This document shows, one piece after another, positions 24,096 to 35,820 of a stretch of 64,000 bases of DNA. Under the pieces are notes generated by a model. It did not search any database, was not told where the DNA came from, and was given only the letters and a program-made list of their open reading frames with translations. Origin of the DNA: Lichenostomus cassidix. Its lineage: Eukaryota; Chordata; Aves; Passeriformes; Meliphagidae. The position numbers were made by a program, and so were the translations under genes. The first letter of the stretch is position 1, and every line of letters begins with the position of its first letter. The stretch lies in contig CM039211.1 of the NCBI GenBank assembly GCA_008360975.2, positions 48,854,077 through 48,918,076 on the forward strand, given 5' to 3'.

Positions 24096-26560
24096 GACAA
24101 TACAGCGGGATAAGCAAAGCAATTTCTCAAAGATATTTTTGGAGGCCGACACATATTTTTTGAAAAAATTCACTCTTCTAGGTAGGTATAATATTGTGTG
24201 GTCAAACAAAAATATTGTTCGACACGGAATTTTGCATTTCGTATTTTGAACAGATATATGTTTGCTTTATTTAAGAAAAAGAAGTATTGGTCAATTGAAT
24301 GAAAAGTTATTTTATAACACCATAGTCAAGGATTATTTTAACTTGTTTCCTTCTTCAGAAAACCACTTGTCACAAAAGATAAAATTAGAAAAACCATACC
24401 GTCAAATCTCCATTTTTCACAAGTGTGAGAATAGTTCATTCCATGCTAGCCAAGGGTCACCTTTCTTTGAAAGATGTGTCCCAGTTCCAAGATGCCAAAA
24501 TTCTGTTCTCTGAAAACATGCAGACCATAGAGGGTATGTGCTGTTGCAGGTACCACTGTTTGGTCTTTCTGCTGAAGATGGTTCAACCTCTGTAGCAAAA
24601 TAAACACAAACAAACAAGCAAAACAAACAAAAAACTCAGCTGAGATTTCATTCCATGAACAGGGATGCCTAAGGTTTCTGCAGGAAGGAAATCTGCTCAA
24701 AACTAGAGCTCCTGGGCCTATCTGCTCTTATCTAGCCTTTAACACTTCATTTCTCTATGGTGTTGGAGCACAGTGTTTCACTACCTCCTGCCTTTCTGTT
24801 TGCAATATGTATTTTACATATTACTTTTCTCTCTGGAGTGGCTGTAAGATCAATTGGTTTACAAGTGCCATGTGAATGCAGGCAAATCTGTCAGTACACA
24901 ACTGAAACTCTGCATTTAGTAAAACTCCAAATGCCTGCACATTTACACTTCCATAAAGGAATTTTTTTCCTCCCTTCCTCTGCTTTTATGTCTTTGTTCT
25001 GTAGCATATCTAATAAAATGCTTTTTTGAACAGGTTGGAAAGTTATGCAAGAAAAGGTATCTTTCAGTTAATTTATCCCCTAAGGAAAATAAAGTCATTA
25101 TTTTATTCTCCTTTTTGTGCATATTCAGTACCTTTATAAAATGAAAGATTCACTGTGTGCACAAGATTTACAGAACATGAAATGCCAAATGAGAACACAG
25201 GCATTCATATCAACAATGACACCAGATAACATGCCTGATACATCTATATAACAGTTTTAAAGCCCATCTGCTTCACAGTCCAGGGTGACCTCAGCCTTTT
25301 TTTGAGGTGTGGGACTAATCCATACACCTAAAAGACCAGAGAGTCATTTCATCTGCATTCAGAGGTGTGTTTTGTAAAAGTCCATTATCAAGCATTTGCA
25401 ATCACTTGTGAACAGTTGAAAAAAATAACACTAAAACCTTAACAAACTTCTAAGTGGACATTAAACTTAGTGGCATTCCTCATCAGGAGCAATTCCTAAT
25501 GTTACTCAGACACACATAAGATATGCAGTGTAATCAATGCATGCAATCATGCAATAAATTGTTCAAACCATTACTTTTCTAGATTTAGGGAAGTTGCCCT
25601 TTGGCTAAACATTATTTTAAAGAAATGACTGCTATTATATCCTATTTCCTTTTTTTTCTACTTCTACAGTATAGGAAAAAAAGATGCTTCTGAAGCATTG
25701 GGAGAGCCTTTTGTTTTCTGCTTTCTGTGATTGTAGCAAGCTCTGCTTTACTCAGGTGAGCTTAGAAGTGTCTGCAGTACAGGTATAAGAGACCTCAGCT
25801 TTGCTGATGACAACTTTTGCCGAATCTCAGTTGCAAGTTACAAGGCAGGGAAGCAAAACCTGGACTTGGAAAAAGAGGCTTCCCCTGACTGCAGTTGATG
25901 GAGCTGGACATTTTAACCTCGGCTGAGGACTAATCAGCTCTCTATCTTCAGAATGTTATTTGCCTAGTATAAATGACATAAACCAAGATCATCATCTTAG
26001 TTTATTTTTCTAGAGTCCTTAGCATGCTACATTAACCTGACAATGCTTAATCTGGTGTTCATTTCACAATACACTTCATGCAATTCACAGCTGTAATTGG
26101 TTTTACACTGACATTACATATTTCGACCTAGTCATGGGAAAAGAATAACTCTTAATAATATTTCTCTGAAATGTGTCCAAGCTCAAACGGCACAGAAGCA
26201 GCTCATGTTAGTTGCATGTGTGTATTTCTTTCTTCTGCCTTTTCTTCCACTGCAAGAATGATCACTGGCATAAGATTATAAGGTCCTTGTTTTAGTCCAT
26301 TTGCAATTGAACTATGTTTGCTTGATTTCTTATGTCCTGAGGAGTTCTCTCTTATAAAACAGCATTCAAGTATTCTAGTTTAACATCCCCATTTTTCTGA
26401 GTTAAGAAACAAAGTAGACCTTGGGCTTCTGTTTCCATTATGAGTCTTCTAGAGTCCCATAACTGGTAGCCATAAAGTCCTCCTTTGTAACACACACTCA
26501 GCACTAAAGCCAGAGTATTGCTATTTGGCATTATCCAGTGAAGTGCAAGAAATTAAATAA
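24096..26560. other. Intergenic sequence downstream of DMRT3, nothing recognised
   Basis: AT-rich unique DNA with several TTTATT words, which read as AATAAA on the minus strand. They could serve as more distal DMRT3 poly(A) sites. No coding feature was found. Confidence 0.5.
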
Positions 26561-26568
26561 GTTACGTC

Positions 26569-26574
26569 TTTATT
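26569..26574 (-). terminator. DMRT3: Candidate DMRT3 poly(A) signal
   Basis: This is a canonical AATAAA on the minus strand, 138 bp past the DMRT3 stop codon, followed by a U-rich stretch (TTATTTAATTTCTTG). It would give a short 3' UTR. Further AATAAA copies downstream mean a longer UTR is equally possible. Confidence 0.35.
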
Positions 26575-26711
26575 GCTATAGTACAATATCAAGCAAAGTC
26601 ACTTTTTAATACAATTGCAAGAATTTCATAGAATATGTGTCCCTCCTCTTAGGGGCCAGTAGTTCAGCTGCACTGTGAGTATCGCTTAGCTGTCACATGT
26701 CAAATGTTGGT

Positions 26712-27676
26712 CTAAGAAGATGTGTTGAGTATTCTTGAGTCTGAAGAATCAGATCTTTCCTCATATTCGTCTTCTGTGTAAATTGGTTGCTTAGACACAA
26801 TAGGACACCCATCATCAGGAATTGAGATCCTAGGATCTTCTGACGAGCGGGAAGGAAGGACAGGTGAGCTTCGGAAAACACTGGCTGAGTTGCTAGAGAA
26901 AGGACTGACATATTGGGACCGCAACTGGTACTGCTGCTGCAGTGTCATGGTGTTCCACAGGGTCACATCATTGGGCAGGAATGGGCTGGACTGGTTTCTT
27001 GCCAAAGTGTTCCTCAGCATCAGGGGGTAGCGTGGTGGTTGAGGGAAAGGGTGCTGCAAAGGTACAGCCAGAGGATTTGGCACAACATTACTGGAATCAG
27101 CAGAGAACCTCAGGGTGTCGGGAACCCTAAATGCTGAGCCCACAGACCATTTGGAAGATGAAATTGGATAAGAACTCAACGTGTGTTCAAAAATATGCCC
27201 ATTGGAAGGCAAAACAAGACCATCAGATTCTGCAGGAGTTCTCTCTCCACTGACCACTGAAGACCGGCTGGACAGGAGGACCTCTACAGCACTCACCAGA
27301 TCACCGCCACACCCCTTCAGGATCAACTCTAGCACAGTTGGTTTTTGGTTGGGGAAGATCTTTTTCAAGACTTCAAGTGGGGGCCTGTTTGCTTTCAAAC
27401 TGAATGGTAAAGAAACTGTCCCAGAAGGACCTTCTATCAGGAGGTGGTTCTGCTCTGGGTGGTATTTGGGACTGTCTGGACGGTTCTCTGTGCTCCCACC
27501 ATTTTTCTGAACTGCAAAACCAACCTCATCCACTGAAACAATTTCAGGGCTTTCGGGGTTGAAACAACTTTTGGCTTTAGTCATGTCTGGGGAACTCCTT
27601 TGGTCTGTGTCTTTGTCACTGTAAGTCTCGGCATTGTCTGTTCCACTCGCATCACCCAACCGCTCCTCATTCATGT
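26712..27676 (-). CDS. DMRT3: DMRT3, exon 2 (terminal coding exon, DMA domain)
   Basis: This exon encodes residues 147-467 and the TAG stop. The acceptor is TTTCTTTGCAG; the first two bases complete Asp147, giving DMNEERLGD. The region around residues 168-200 is rich in Ser/Asp/Pro ([21 protein letters not shown]). The DMA domain, a CUE-like helical motif found only in some DMRT proteins, spans about residues 244-283 ([20 protein letters not shown], then [18 protein letters not shown]). The C-terminal part carries conserved DMRT3 blocks ([41 protein letters not shown]) and ends LNTSS. The total of 467 residues is close to the mammalian protein (about 472). DMRT3 specifies commissural spinal interneurons and is expressed in forebrain and gonad. 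The exon is intact. Confidence 0.97.
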
Positions 27677-28326
27677 CTGCAAAGAAAAGTCAGAGAAGTT
27701 AGCAAAAAACTGAAGCCAAAGTCTTTACGGAGATTTGGGGATGCTGTCTTCTTAAAGTGAACAGACCAGGATCCTAAGGGGAAAAAAGTGGGTTTTTTTA
27801 AGAGATCCTGCAAAAATTAAGGTATCTTTCAAATGTCTCATGAGAATAAAACTGTGAAAGGATAATGTGACCTGATCTAGGCACACTTTGTCCCATTCTT
27901 CCATGTGCAAGCACAGAAGCTGTGGTCATTTTTCTGCTGCAACATGCTATATCAGTCCTTTCTAACTGATACAAGGCAGCAACACACCACCCAAATGCAA
28001 GCTTTCTCAGAGGAACTTCAGCACTTTCACATCATAATTCCTCACTAGCACCAACTCATTGTCTGTGAACTGAAAGAGGGCACTTAGGAGACAAAAATTC
28101 CCTCTGCAGCTCCAAAAGCATTGGTGGAACCACTCCATTATGATTATGGGCTGAAGGTTTTAAAAGTCTTCAAATAAATCTGTTTATTCCAGTTCTGGCT
28201 CTGAAGAAACTGGTTCCTCCTATAGAAATTGGCTCCTCCCACAGCAAGAATCACAAGTTTTTCCTCTAAACCCTTAAGCATGACTGGTGCCTTGTCCCCT
28301 TCAGACACATATTCTAGAAAAATCTG

Positions 28327-28480
28327 GTTTGGAGAGGACCTCTGGAAGCCATTTGGTCCAACATCCTCTTCGAAGGAGCAGCCTTAGACAAAGAGCAGGT
28401 TGCTCATGTCCCTACTCAGATGAGTTTCAAATAATTCCAAGGATGGAGACCCTACAATCTCTCTTAGCAATTGTTACAGG
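28327..28480 (-). mobile_element. Degraded CR1 LINE remnant
   Basis: This is a diverged, short CR1 fragment, antisense to the plus strand. It keeps the words GGTTTGGAGAGGACCTCTGG, TTTGGTCCAACATCCTCTTC, GAGCAGGTTGCTCATG and CCAAGGATGGAGACCCTACA in the order expected for a CR1 3' region. It is older than the 15.7-kb copy, judging by divergence from the usual CR1 pattern. Confidence 0.7.
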
Positions 28481-30768
28481 TATCTTGCTTTCTGTGTGCT
28501 AAACTAAGAAGGATGAGAGCTGATTATGGAGCTCAAAACAAGCCCATTGACCTTGGCATCTCCAGATGGACACTCAAAATTCTTTGGTAATGCCTGACCA
28601 GCATATGGAATCCTTTGAAATAAGACTGTTTGACAGCAAAAAGAAGGCAAGAAAGCTTGCTTATGCAAAAAGGGGTCAATATCCTTGCTTGAGATCGTTC
28701 ATGGTTATTTCCCAAGAACACAGTTCTGCTGGCTTTCCTCATAGAGCACAATGATGATATTCTTGGGAAGCATCAATGCATGGGGAGAGGATCATTGTCC
28801 AAGGTGCAGCTGACAAAGCCTGCTTTAACTGTACAGGGTAGTGCTTTTGAACATACAAATGTGAAAGATTGTCTGCAAAAACCAATGCAACTGTTTGCTT
28901 GGTTTTCCAAGTCCCTGGTAAACACCCCAACTGGATAAAGCAGCTGTTAGAAGCAAGAAAAATTTACTAAAATGTACTGATGGATCACCCCTGCCCAACA
29001 GAGATGGAACAAGTTAGAGGTGTGCAAACACCTGAGCCTCACTGCTCACCATCTCCTGCCTTTCTCTCACCCCAGGAACAGGCAGGGCATCTCCTCATCC
29101 ATTAGTGGGCTAAGTTTAGCATTTAACAGATCAGCGTGAAAAAATACTATTAATGCAATTTATCTATCAGAGAGAAAGAAGTCAGGGTCTGAGCAAGCCT
29201 GAGCTGAGTGAGAAGCCACTATGCACACCACAATCGGGGCTATAAATAAAGACGAGATCCTAGCAGAGCACAGCCTGACAGTGTGAGCATGGCAAAGGAA
29301 GGTTCTCCTCATGAGGATGGCTGTACCTGGCAGAAATGATGGGCCATCCTATAGAGTTGTGGGATGCTGCTAATCTGAGCATTTGTGGAAGGTTAGTGTG
29401 TAAGTAGCCAAGGAATACAGATGCTGTTACAAAGATCTCACTCTACTAGCAGGATAACCCATTTTCGGAGTCGGAGCTGGTTTTGCTCTCTGTGCAGTGG
29501 AAATGAGAAGCAGTAACTCTGCATGTGCTATGTTACAGAGAAGGCCATGTATGTTTCCTCTTTCTCATACACTCAGTGCATCAATCTTGCCCTAGCAGCC
29601 AAAGCAGAACGCAGGAATTTTCTGCCGACAGCAAACTGGCACAGGTATCATTTTGAGGAGGTGCCAAGACATTGGCATAGTTCATCCATTATTTGAGAAA
29701 ACGTGAGGCTCGAGCTACCTTTCCCTTCTAATGCCTTCACTATGCATTTGTTACAAATCTTGGTGAATGGACAATTTATACATTGAAGTCTTAGCGGGCA
29801 GTCTGAGGACATCTTACTACCTTGTCCCTGTCTTGCTGGAGTTAGAGAGGCTGTTAAGGGAGATAGCCCTAATTTCCACTTAAATAGATTGTACTGTGGT
29901 GACCAATATTACCAAAAGGACTGAATGCAAGGAGAACATATTTCAGAAATGAATACGTTCATGCTCCCATTTACAGTGTATCTTTATGGGATAAGAACAT
30001 ATACCACTGGGGAGAAAATATATGTTTATTAAAAAAAACACAAACAAACACCCCCAGATCAGGAAAGATATTTCTAATATATTCCCTGATCCCTACAAAA
30101 TCCTATTTTCAAGATATTTCAGATTTACTTAATTTTCTGTATCCTTAAAAATATCCTTATGAGGTTTGCCTAAAAATTATTCAACAAATTTTGAAATTCT
30201 GAAACTTGAAATTCTGAAAACTCATCCCACTGAGTTTTGCATCTTTATCATCAGGAGACCGCACAGATGCCGACTCTTAGCTTTTGCACAGGGACAATCT
30301 CCTCGTACAGCTCAGGTGACAGCGGCGCATCTCACCGGGCTGTTAGACTCACGGGGGCAGACTCGGAAAAAAAGATTTCGGTGATTTAAATCAAAGTACT
30401 GCTATTAACACATGGAGAATTACCCTCTGTTGGCTAACACTGAGCATGGAGGCTGTTGTATTTTTCCCTCTGTCTTTCTGAGAGCATTTCTGGCTGCCGG
30501 TGTCAGGCGGCTCCGTGCCCGGGTTGGGGCGGTACTCGCTGTCACACCCCGGGGCCCGAGCCGGTCGCACGGCAGCTGGCCGCTCACCCGGCTGGCCCCC
30601 CGTACTTCCCCGGCTGTTAGGCGGTGTTTTAGCTGCCTTTCCCCTGTCGAAACACCGCTTCCCCGCTATGCTGTGGGCTTGGGAGGACCAGACGCGCTCC
30701 GGGGACTGTCCCCAGCCCTTCATGGGAACGGCCGCAACCGGGATTTTCGTTTGTTTAAAATTGTCACG

Positions 30769-30850
30769 GAATAGCCATTGTCAAATAAACAAAAATTTGT
30801 GAAGATACAAAAGTGCCATCGTAAAATAAACAAAAATTTATGAAGATACA
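30769..30850. repeat. 41-bp imperfect tandem duplication
   Basis: The segment containing AAATAAACAAAAATTT plus GAAGATACA occurs at 30783-30809 and again at 30824-30850 with one mismatch over 27 bp. The flanking GCCATTGTC and GCCATCGTA also correspond. It marks the edge between the GC-rich patch and AT-rich DNA in the DMRT3 intron. Confidence 0.8.
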
Positions 30851-31087
30851 TTGTAAATGTCCCTATGCGGGTACTGAACTGCAGGAATATTGCATGCATG
30901 TATTAATTATAAATGTATTTTCCCGTACAAAAATAATTTTGTATTTAAAACGTACAACCTACTGCTCTTCACCAAAGCATTGTCTTCTTCATAACTCGTC
31001 AGTTTCACAGTAGGATGTTCTAGGCTTCATGAAAGAAATCTGGTCTTCAGATATTTTTTACGTTTGTGGGATTTGGGTGTTGTATAT

Positions 31088-31340
31088 AGTTCTGCATGAG
31101 GTTTGAGGTTTTTTGCTGTATTTTTGTTGGTGGTGATGTCTGGTGGGTTTGTCCTATTTTTTGATTTTTTTTTTGGTGGGGTTTGTTTTGCTTGTCTGTG
31201 GGAGTTTTTGTTTTTGCTTTTATTTTTGGTTTTGTTTGGGGGGGGGTTGTTTCCTTGTGTAGTTCTGGGCTTGGGTTGTTTTGGGGGGTTTTTTTGGGGG
31301 GGAGTGTTTTGCTTTTTCTCTGTGTGTGTATGTGTGTGTT
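31088..31340. repeat. T/G-rich low-complexity tract with G-runs
   Basis: Nearly all bases on the plus strand are T or G. Irregular TTTTG/GGGTTT units are mixed with runs of six to nine Gs (for example about 31239-31247, 31282-31288 and 31296-31303), ending in TGTGTGTATGTGTGTG. The strand asymmetry is strong and the G-runs are spaced suitably for a G-quadruplex. The long open frames here are artefacts of composition. Confidence 0.85.
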
Positions 31341-31930
31341 GGAGTTTCAAACGCCTGCATTTCAGTATCCAGTGTCCAGTTTATGATTCCTGTGAAAACT
31401 AGGGAAAGTGTTTTCTTACTGATATAAAAGATGGGGAGTAATAATATGCGTGCAGAGACAGTTATCAACACAGATCTACAGAGATGCAGTGCAAATACAG
31501 ATATGCTTGAAACAGAAGAGTGAGAGAACTGTAAATGCATTTACAGTAAAATACAAATTAATAAATAAAGCTGATATAAATTTGGCACAATATTTACCCC
31601 AGTTCTCCTTGACTATTTGTATACTAGGAATCATGAGTCAAACGTTGTAAAGGAGCCAAAGTAAAATAGATGAGAGAGAAAAGCTTTTCTCCTCAAGTTA
31701 ATAACTTGTCTGGAAAACTTGGTCTAATATTTTGGAACCAGATTTGCTTCCTCGATTTTTCTACTGCTTGACTTCCTGTTAAGACTGCTTGCTCTTTGAC
31801 TGTTAGAACCACTCTTTTCAGAACACAGGTTTTCTTGTATCTCAAAAGTACCTGCTGGTTTCCTTACTTGTATTATTAGGAAAGACAGCTATGAGAACAA
31901 GCATAAACACACAAAAAGCTAAGACTACAT

Positions 31931-32072
31931 TTTGGTGGGGGTTTATTCGTTTGCTTTGGTTGAATTTTTAGGTTGGTGGGTTTGATTTTTTTTTTGCTTT
32001 TACTGTCTGTTTGGAGAAGTGGGGTGTTTGATCCCGGTTGTTGGGGTTTTGGTTTTGTTTTGTTTTTTTCTT
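31931..32072. repeat. Second T/G-rich low-complexity tract
   Basis: The composition resembles the tract 0.8 kb to the left: GGTGGGGGTTT, TTGGTTG, TTGGGGTTTTGG and TTTTGTTTTG words with few A or C bases. It shares the same strand asymmetry. Confidence 0.75.
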
Positions 32073-34541
32073 TTATTACTTTCATTTCAGACTTTCTTCC
32101 CTCTATTCGAAGGTCTAAATATTCTGTAGGAGACTAATCACTATTCTCAAATTAACTCAGAGACAGGTTTGCTGCATTAAGAAGCTGGCTCTGAAAATAT
32201 CAGACGGCTGAATATAGCATTTTGTTGCTCACAAGACTTGTTAACTACTACGAAGAGAATTGTAACATGCATTCATGTGGGCAAGGAAAGTTCATTAGCA
32301 CGGTATCAGGAGGCGGAATCATTCCAGGTTAGCAGAGGCAGATGCAACAGGGGTACTTTCTAGAACAGAACTTCACAACTGTCCCACCAAAATGGCCAGC
32401 TGTGGCAAGAATAAAAGCAAACGGATCGGATTTTACCATACATGGGAAAATATCCCCTCTTCAGTGAAAAAGAACCTTTTCATGAGAATAATGTCCTCGA
32501 GGCGGAAGCGGGTGTGTGTGAGTTTTAGAAATCGGGTGGATAGGAGGTTCATCTTCTGCTTTTATGACGATTTTAAATGCAGTTAATGGGGAGAGGGGAA
32601 AGAGAAAGCCCTGCCGCTCAGAGCACGCAGGATAGCTGGAAATAAACAAGTTGTGTGGTTAAACAGTGTCTGGTGGCAGGTGATAGGAGGAACCCACCCC
32701 TAAGGTAACCATTTTCTGCTTTGCTGTCATGCATCCTCATGTTCATAAAAAGTGGGGTAAAAACCGTCTGTGCCAATCAGGGACCAGGGACCAAGCGGGT
32801 GAGGTCTGTGTAACCAGAAAGGCTTCCCGGTGGTCCCGGGGTTCTCCAGTCCCCCCAGCCCAGCCTCACCGCGGGCGAGAATGGGGGCAGGGGCAGCGCC
32901 GAGGGCCTTGATTTATGGAGATCTCCGTTATGTTTTGTTGTCTGTTTGTTTGTTTTTTCTCTCCGTAAAGCTGTTATCAGAAAGTGCTGACTGGCTGGCA
33001 AGGAAGAATTTCTCATCAATACACTTTGATTGTATTTTGCAAACAAAATGCCTGTTGCTTGGTAACATTTCACTTGAGCCTGACCTTCCCCAAAAGTTAT
33101 TGCTATCAGATTCGATTTACACTCTCCTCCTGTGATTACTGTAATCTTTTAAACCGGGAAGTTCATATATCAGGGGGAAGGAAAGTTGAGCATGCAAGTT
33201 AATATCGTTCCTACCCGACAGATTTATATCGTACTGGCGGATAGGAACTTTCATTTTCTTGAAGAAGCCAAGGCACGTTTTTTACCCTTCTCTCTCCACC
33301 TCCCTGGTCTTACCCCCCGCCACCTCCAAGCAGGGAAGAGGCCCCGGCCAAGCGCCGCCACGGGTGCAGAGAGCGGAGAGGGTTCGACCAGTCAGAAATT
33401 TGGGCAAAGACCACCCAAACCCGGCCCTACGGTGCTGCCAGCAGAACCCGGCCGAGATGCGGGGGACAGGGGTGCCGGAGGGACAGGAAAGAGGTGCCAA
33501 GGGCCGGAAAGGGGAAGAGGATCCCAAACCACTGGCATCCTCGCCACACTGTCGGACTCGGCCGTGCCGCTGCCTCGTACACGGTGTGTGTCTGCTCCGG
33601 CGCTGGAGGAGCAGAGCCCCATGGCGGGGTCCTGGTAGACGCCTCCGTGGCCGGACTGGCTCCACAGCGCCCAGGGTTCTCCATTCCCCTCTCGGGGCAC
33701 AGTGTAAAATTTTTTCAGACTTGTCAGCGGAGCGCACTGGGCTGGCAGCGGCCTGCCTACCGAGCATCGCTATCGTCGAAGACTACCAGCTGCTGCTCAG
33801 ACAATGGACGGAATGGGACAGTGGTTCCGAAGCACTAGTACTGCCCCCAGAAATATGTATTACCTTGTATTACACTCACAAGGTGCCCATTGCAGGGGAT
33901 GGTTTCAGCACCCCCGACCTGTCGCAAGCCGCCCCGATGTGACCGGAAGGGATAGACCTGTGCGGGAGGACTGGGTTGCCCCGCTCATTCCCTGCCACCA
34001 CCACATTTTCCCCGGTCATCACAGCCCTGCAGAAGCCTTCCGGCTCCTGGCGCCGCTTTTGTTCTAAGGATCTCTGTACAGGTTTTGTCCTGGACGAGGT
34101 CCCGACGCCCGGGGTGCGGGAAGCCGGGCAGCGGTTCCAGCCCGGGAGCGGGATCGGGAGAGGCAGAAAGACACGCGGGACACGCGGCTGTAATCCACGC
34201 GGGATGGGCCCGTTCCCAGCCGGTCTGGCGAGCCGGACCAGCAGCCGAACGTCGGGGAGCTGGCTGGTAGCGGCGACGTTCGATGGCCCCCTTCACTAGT
34301 TTCTGTAGACACGATCCTGGCTGGGGAGCGGGCGGGTCACTGTGCAGCTCCTTTCTTTTTAAGAGCGACAAAGTGCACCCGACAGAATTCCTGTCCACTC
34401 CCTTCCAAAGGAGCCCGTCGGGTGAAAGGGAAAGCCTTCGCCTTTCCTCTTTCCAGCCCCCTCCCCCGAGACCCGACCGCCGGGAGCCCGGCCCTCCCTT
34501 TCTCGCCTGCCCCGGTACCGCGGTGCCCGGCCCGGCCTCAC

Positions 34542-34980
34542 CTGCCTTGGGGAGCGGCCCCGGGAGCGCGGGAGGCGGCTCGGCGGCCCAGCGCAGGGCG
34601 GCGGCGGCGGCCAGCTCAGCGGGGGCCCGCGGCGGCGCGGCGCAGGGCGACGGCCCCGGCGGCGGGGTGGGTGGCTCGGCGTTGCCCGGCGGCCCGGGGA
34701 GGGAGCGCAGGGAGTCCGGGAGGAGGCTCTCCAGGCTTTCGTTGGCCTGCTGTCGGCGGAGCGCCACCTGCGCGGCCATCACCCGCTGCCTCTCGATGAT
34801 GAGGATGCACTTCTCGCAGGTGCAGTCCTTGAAGCGGCAGTAGCGCTTGTGGCCCTTCAGCCAGGACAGCACGCCGTGGTTCCGACACCGGGCGCACTTC
34901 GGCGTCCGCTGCAGCGGAGCCCGCGGTGGCTGCGACACCGGGCCGCCCATGTAGAGGTACGGGGATCCATAGCCGTTCAT
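34542..34980 (-). CDS. DMRT3: DMRT3, exon 1 with DM domain
   Basis: This exon encodes residues 1-146 plus one base of codon 147. The ATG at 34980-34978 has G at -3 and gives [20 protein letters not shown], the conserved DMRT3 N-terminus. The DM domain spans about residues 25-81 with zinc ligands C29, C32, H35, H44, C48, C53, C55 and C58, then the recognition helix [20 protein letters not shown]. It is followed by [19 protein letters not shown], a Pro-rich linker (about 99-117) and [15 protein letters not shown], all typical of DMRT3. The donor is GTGAGG after the Lys-Ala codons. An open frame continues into the intron but has no relation to DMRT proteins. DMRT3 lies between DMRT1 and DMRT2 in the same orientation, as in other vertebrates. 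Confidence 0.97.
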
Positions 34981-35277
34981 GCCCGCGGGAGGAGCACAGC
35001 CGGCTCCGGGGCGGAGAAGGCCTCAGCGAGGGCGGGCGGAGGCCGGGACGAAGGAAGAGAGGAGGCGGGCGGCTCTGCCCGCGGGCTCTCCGGGGGGCGC
35101 GGCTCCGACCCCAGGCCGGCGGGGAGAGGCACCGCCCGCCGCGGTGGCACCGGCGGGCAGAGTGCTGCCGCCGGCCGGAGCGACACTGCCGCTGCCCGCG
35201 CCGCCCCGCTGAGCCCAGAGCCCCTCAGCCCGCCCCCCGCCCGCCCCCACCGCCACCCTCCTTCCCCGGCGTCGACA

Positions 35278-35350
35278 GAGGAACTGAGGGAGAGAAAGAG
35301 AGAGGAAGAGAGGGAGGGAGGAAGAGAGGGAGGGAGGGAAGGAAGCGGGG
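35278..35350. repeat. Homopurine GA tract upstream of DMRT3
   Basis: About 70 bp of the plus strand is almost entirely G and A (GAGAGGAAGAGAGGGAGGGA-type units repeated). It lies 300-370 bp upstream of the DMRT3 ATG, so it is CT-rich on the coding strand. Such tracts can bind GAGA-type or SP/KLF factors or form triplex DNA. Function is inferred only. Confidence 0.8.
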
Positions 35351-35820
35351 GGAGCCTCTGCCCTGCCGTCGGGGCTGCGGCGATGAGCGTGCCGCGCCGA
35401 AGGGGTTCGTCCCCGAGAGACCCGGGACCGCGGCTGTTGCCACCCACCCCTCTGCCGCCGCACGGCTCACCCCCCGAAGGCAGCTGGGGCTCAGGGATGA
35501 GCGGGGTCTAGGAGGTTTCTCCGGGCTCTGCGTCGGCCCCACCTCGAAAGCCCACGGGACACCGGGTTCGGCGGCACGGTGCGTGGCTGCTACCGCCTGT
35601 GGCCCAGCGCCGCCGGGTGTGGCGGGGGGTCGACATTAAAGTTTTATCAAAGTTTTGCAGCCGTGAAGAGCTGCCCGGAGCAGGAGGTGCCCTGGACCAG
35701 GAGCTGCTCAGAACAACTGCGCTGAATCGGGTTGCGGCCGCGTCCCCGCGGGATCGCGCCGCAGAGCTGGAGAGCCGCGGTCGGCACCTGCCCCATGGGG
35801 TCCGCTGCCTCTCCTGCATC

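Larger units (their letters stand above)
27677..34541 (-). other. DMRT3: DMRT3 intron 1
   Basis: This is a 6865-bp intron with donor GCAG followed by GTGAGG and acceptor TTTGCAG. It contains a CR1 remnant near 28.3 kb, a 41-bp imperfect tandem duplication at about 30769-30850, T/G-rich low-complexity tracts at 31.1-31.3 and 31.9-32.1 kb, and GC-rich sequence at 30.48-30.74 kb and from about 33.3 kb to the exon. I see no further exon in it. Confidence 0.85.
33290..35820. promoter_or_regulatory. CpG island over the DMRT3 start
   Basis: Continuous GC-rich, CpG-dense sequence runs from the 3' part of intron 1 across exon 1 to about 0.8 kb upstream. It produces many overlapping open frames on both strands with no recognisable domains. 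No TATA box stands out near the ATG; the transcription start site cannot be fixed from the sequence. Confidence 0.7.

Noticed and set aside
23618..24154. Open frames up to 178 aa in the isolated GC-rich block
   Set aside because: They occur in several frames on both strands with no motif. The block is reported as a compositional island instead of a gene.
31027..31402. Open frames through the T/G tract on both strands
   Set aside because: Composition artefact of low-complexity DNA.
33985..34541. Continuation of the DMRT3 exon 1 frame past the donor
   Set aside because: The translation after the GTGAGG donor loses all similarity to DMRT3, while joining to 27676 restores the conserved sequence in phase.
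34849..35639. Plus-strand open frames of more than 200 aa over the DMRT3 promoter
   Set aside because: They are Arg/Gly/Pro-rich CpG-island shadow frames on the opposite strand with no recognisable motif.
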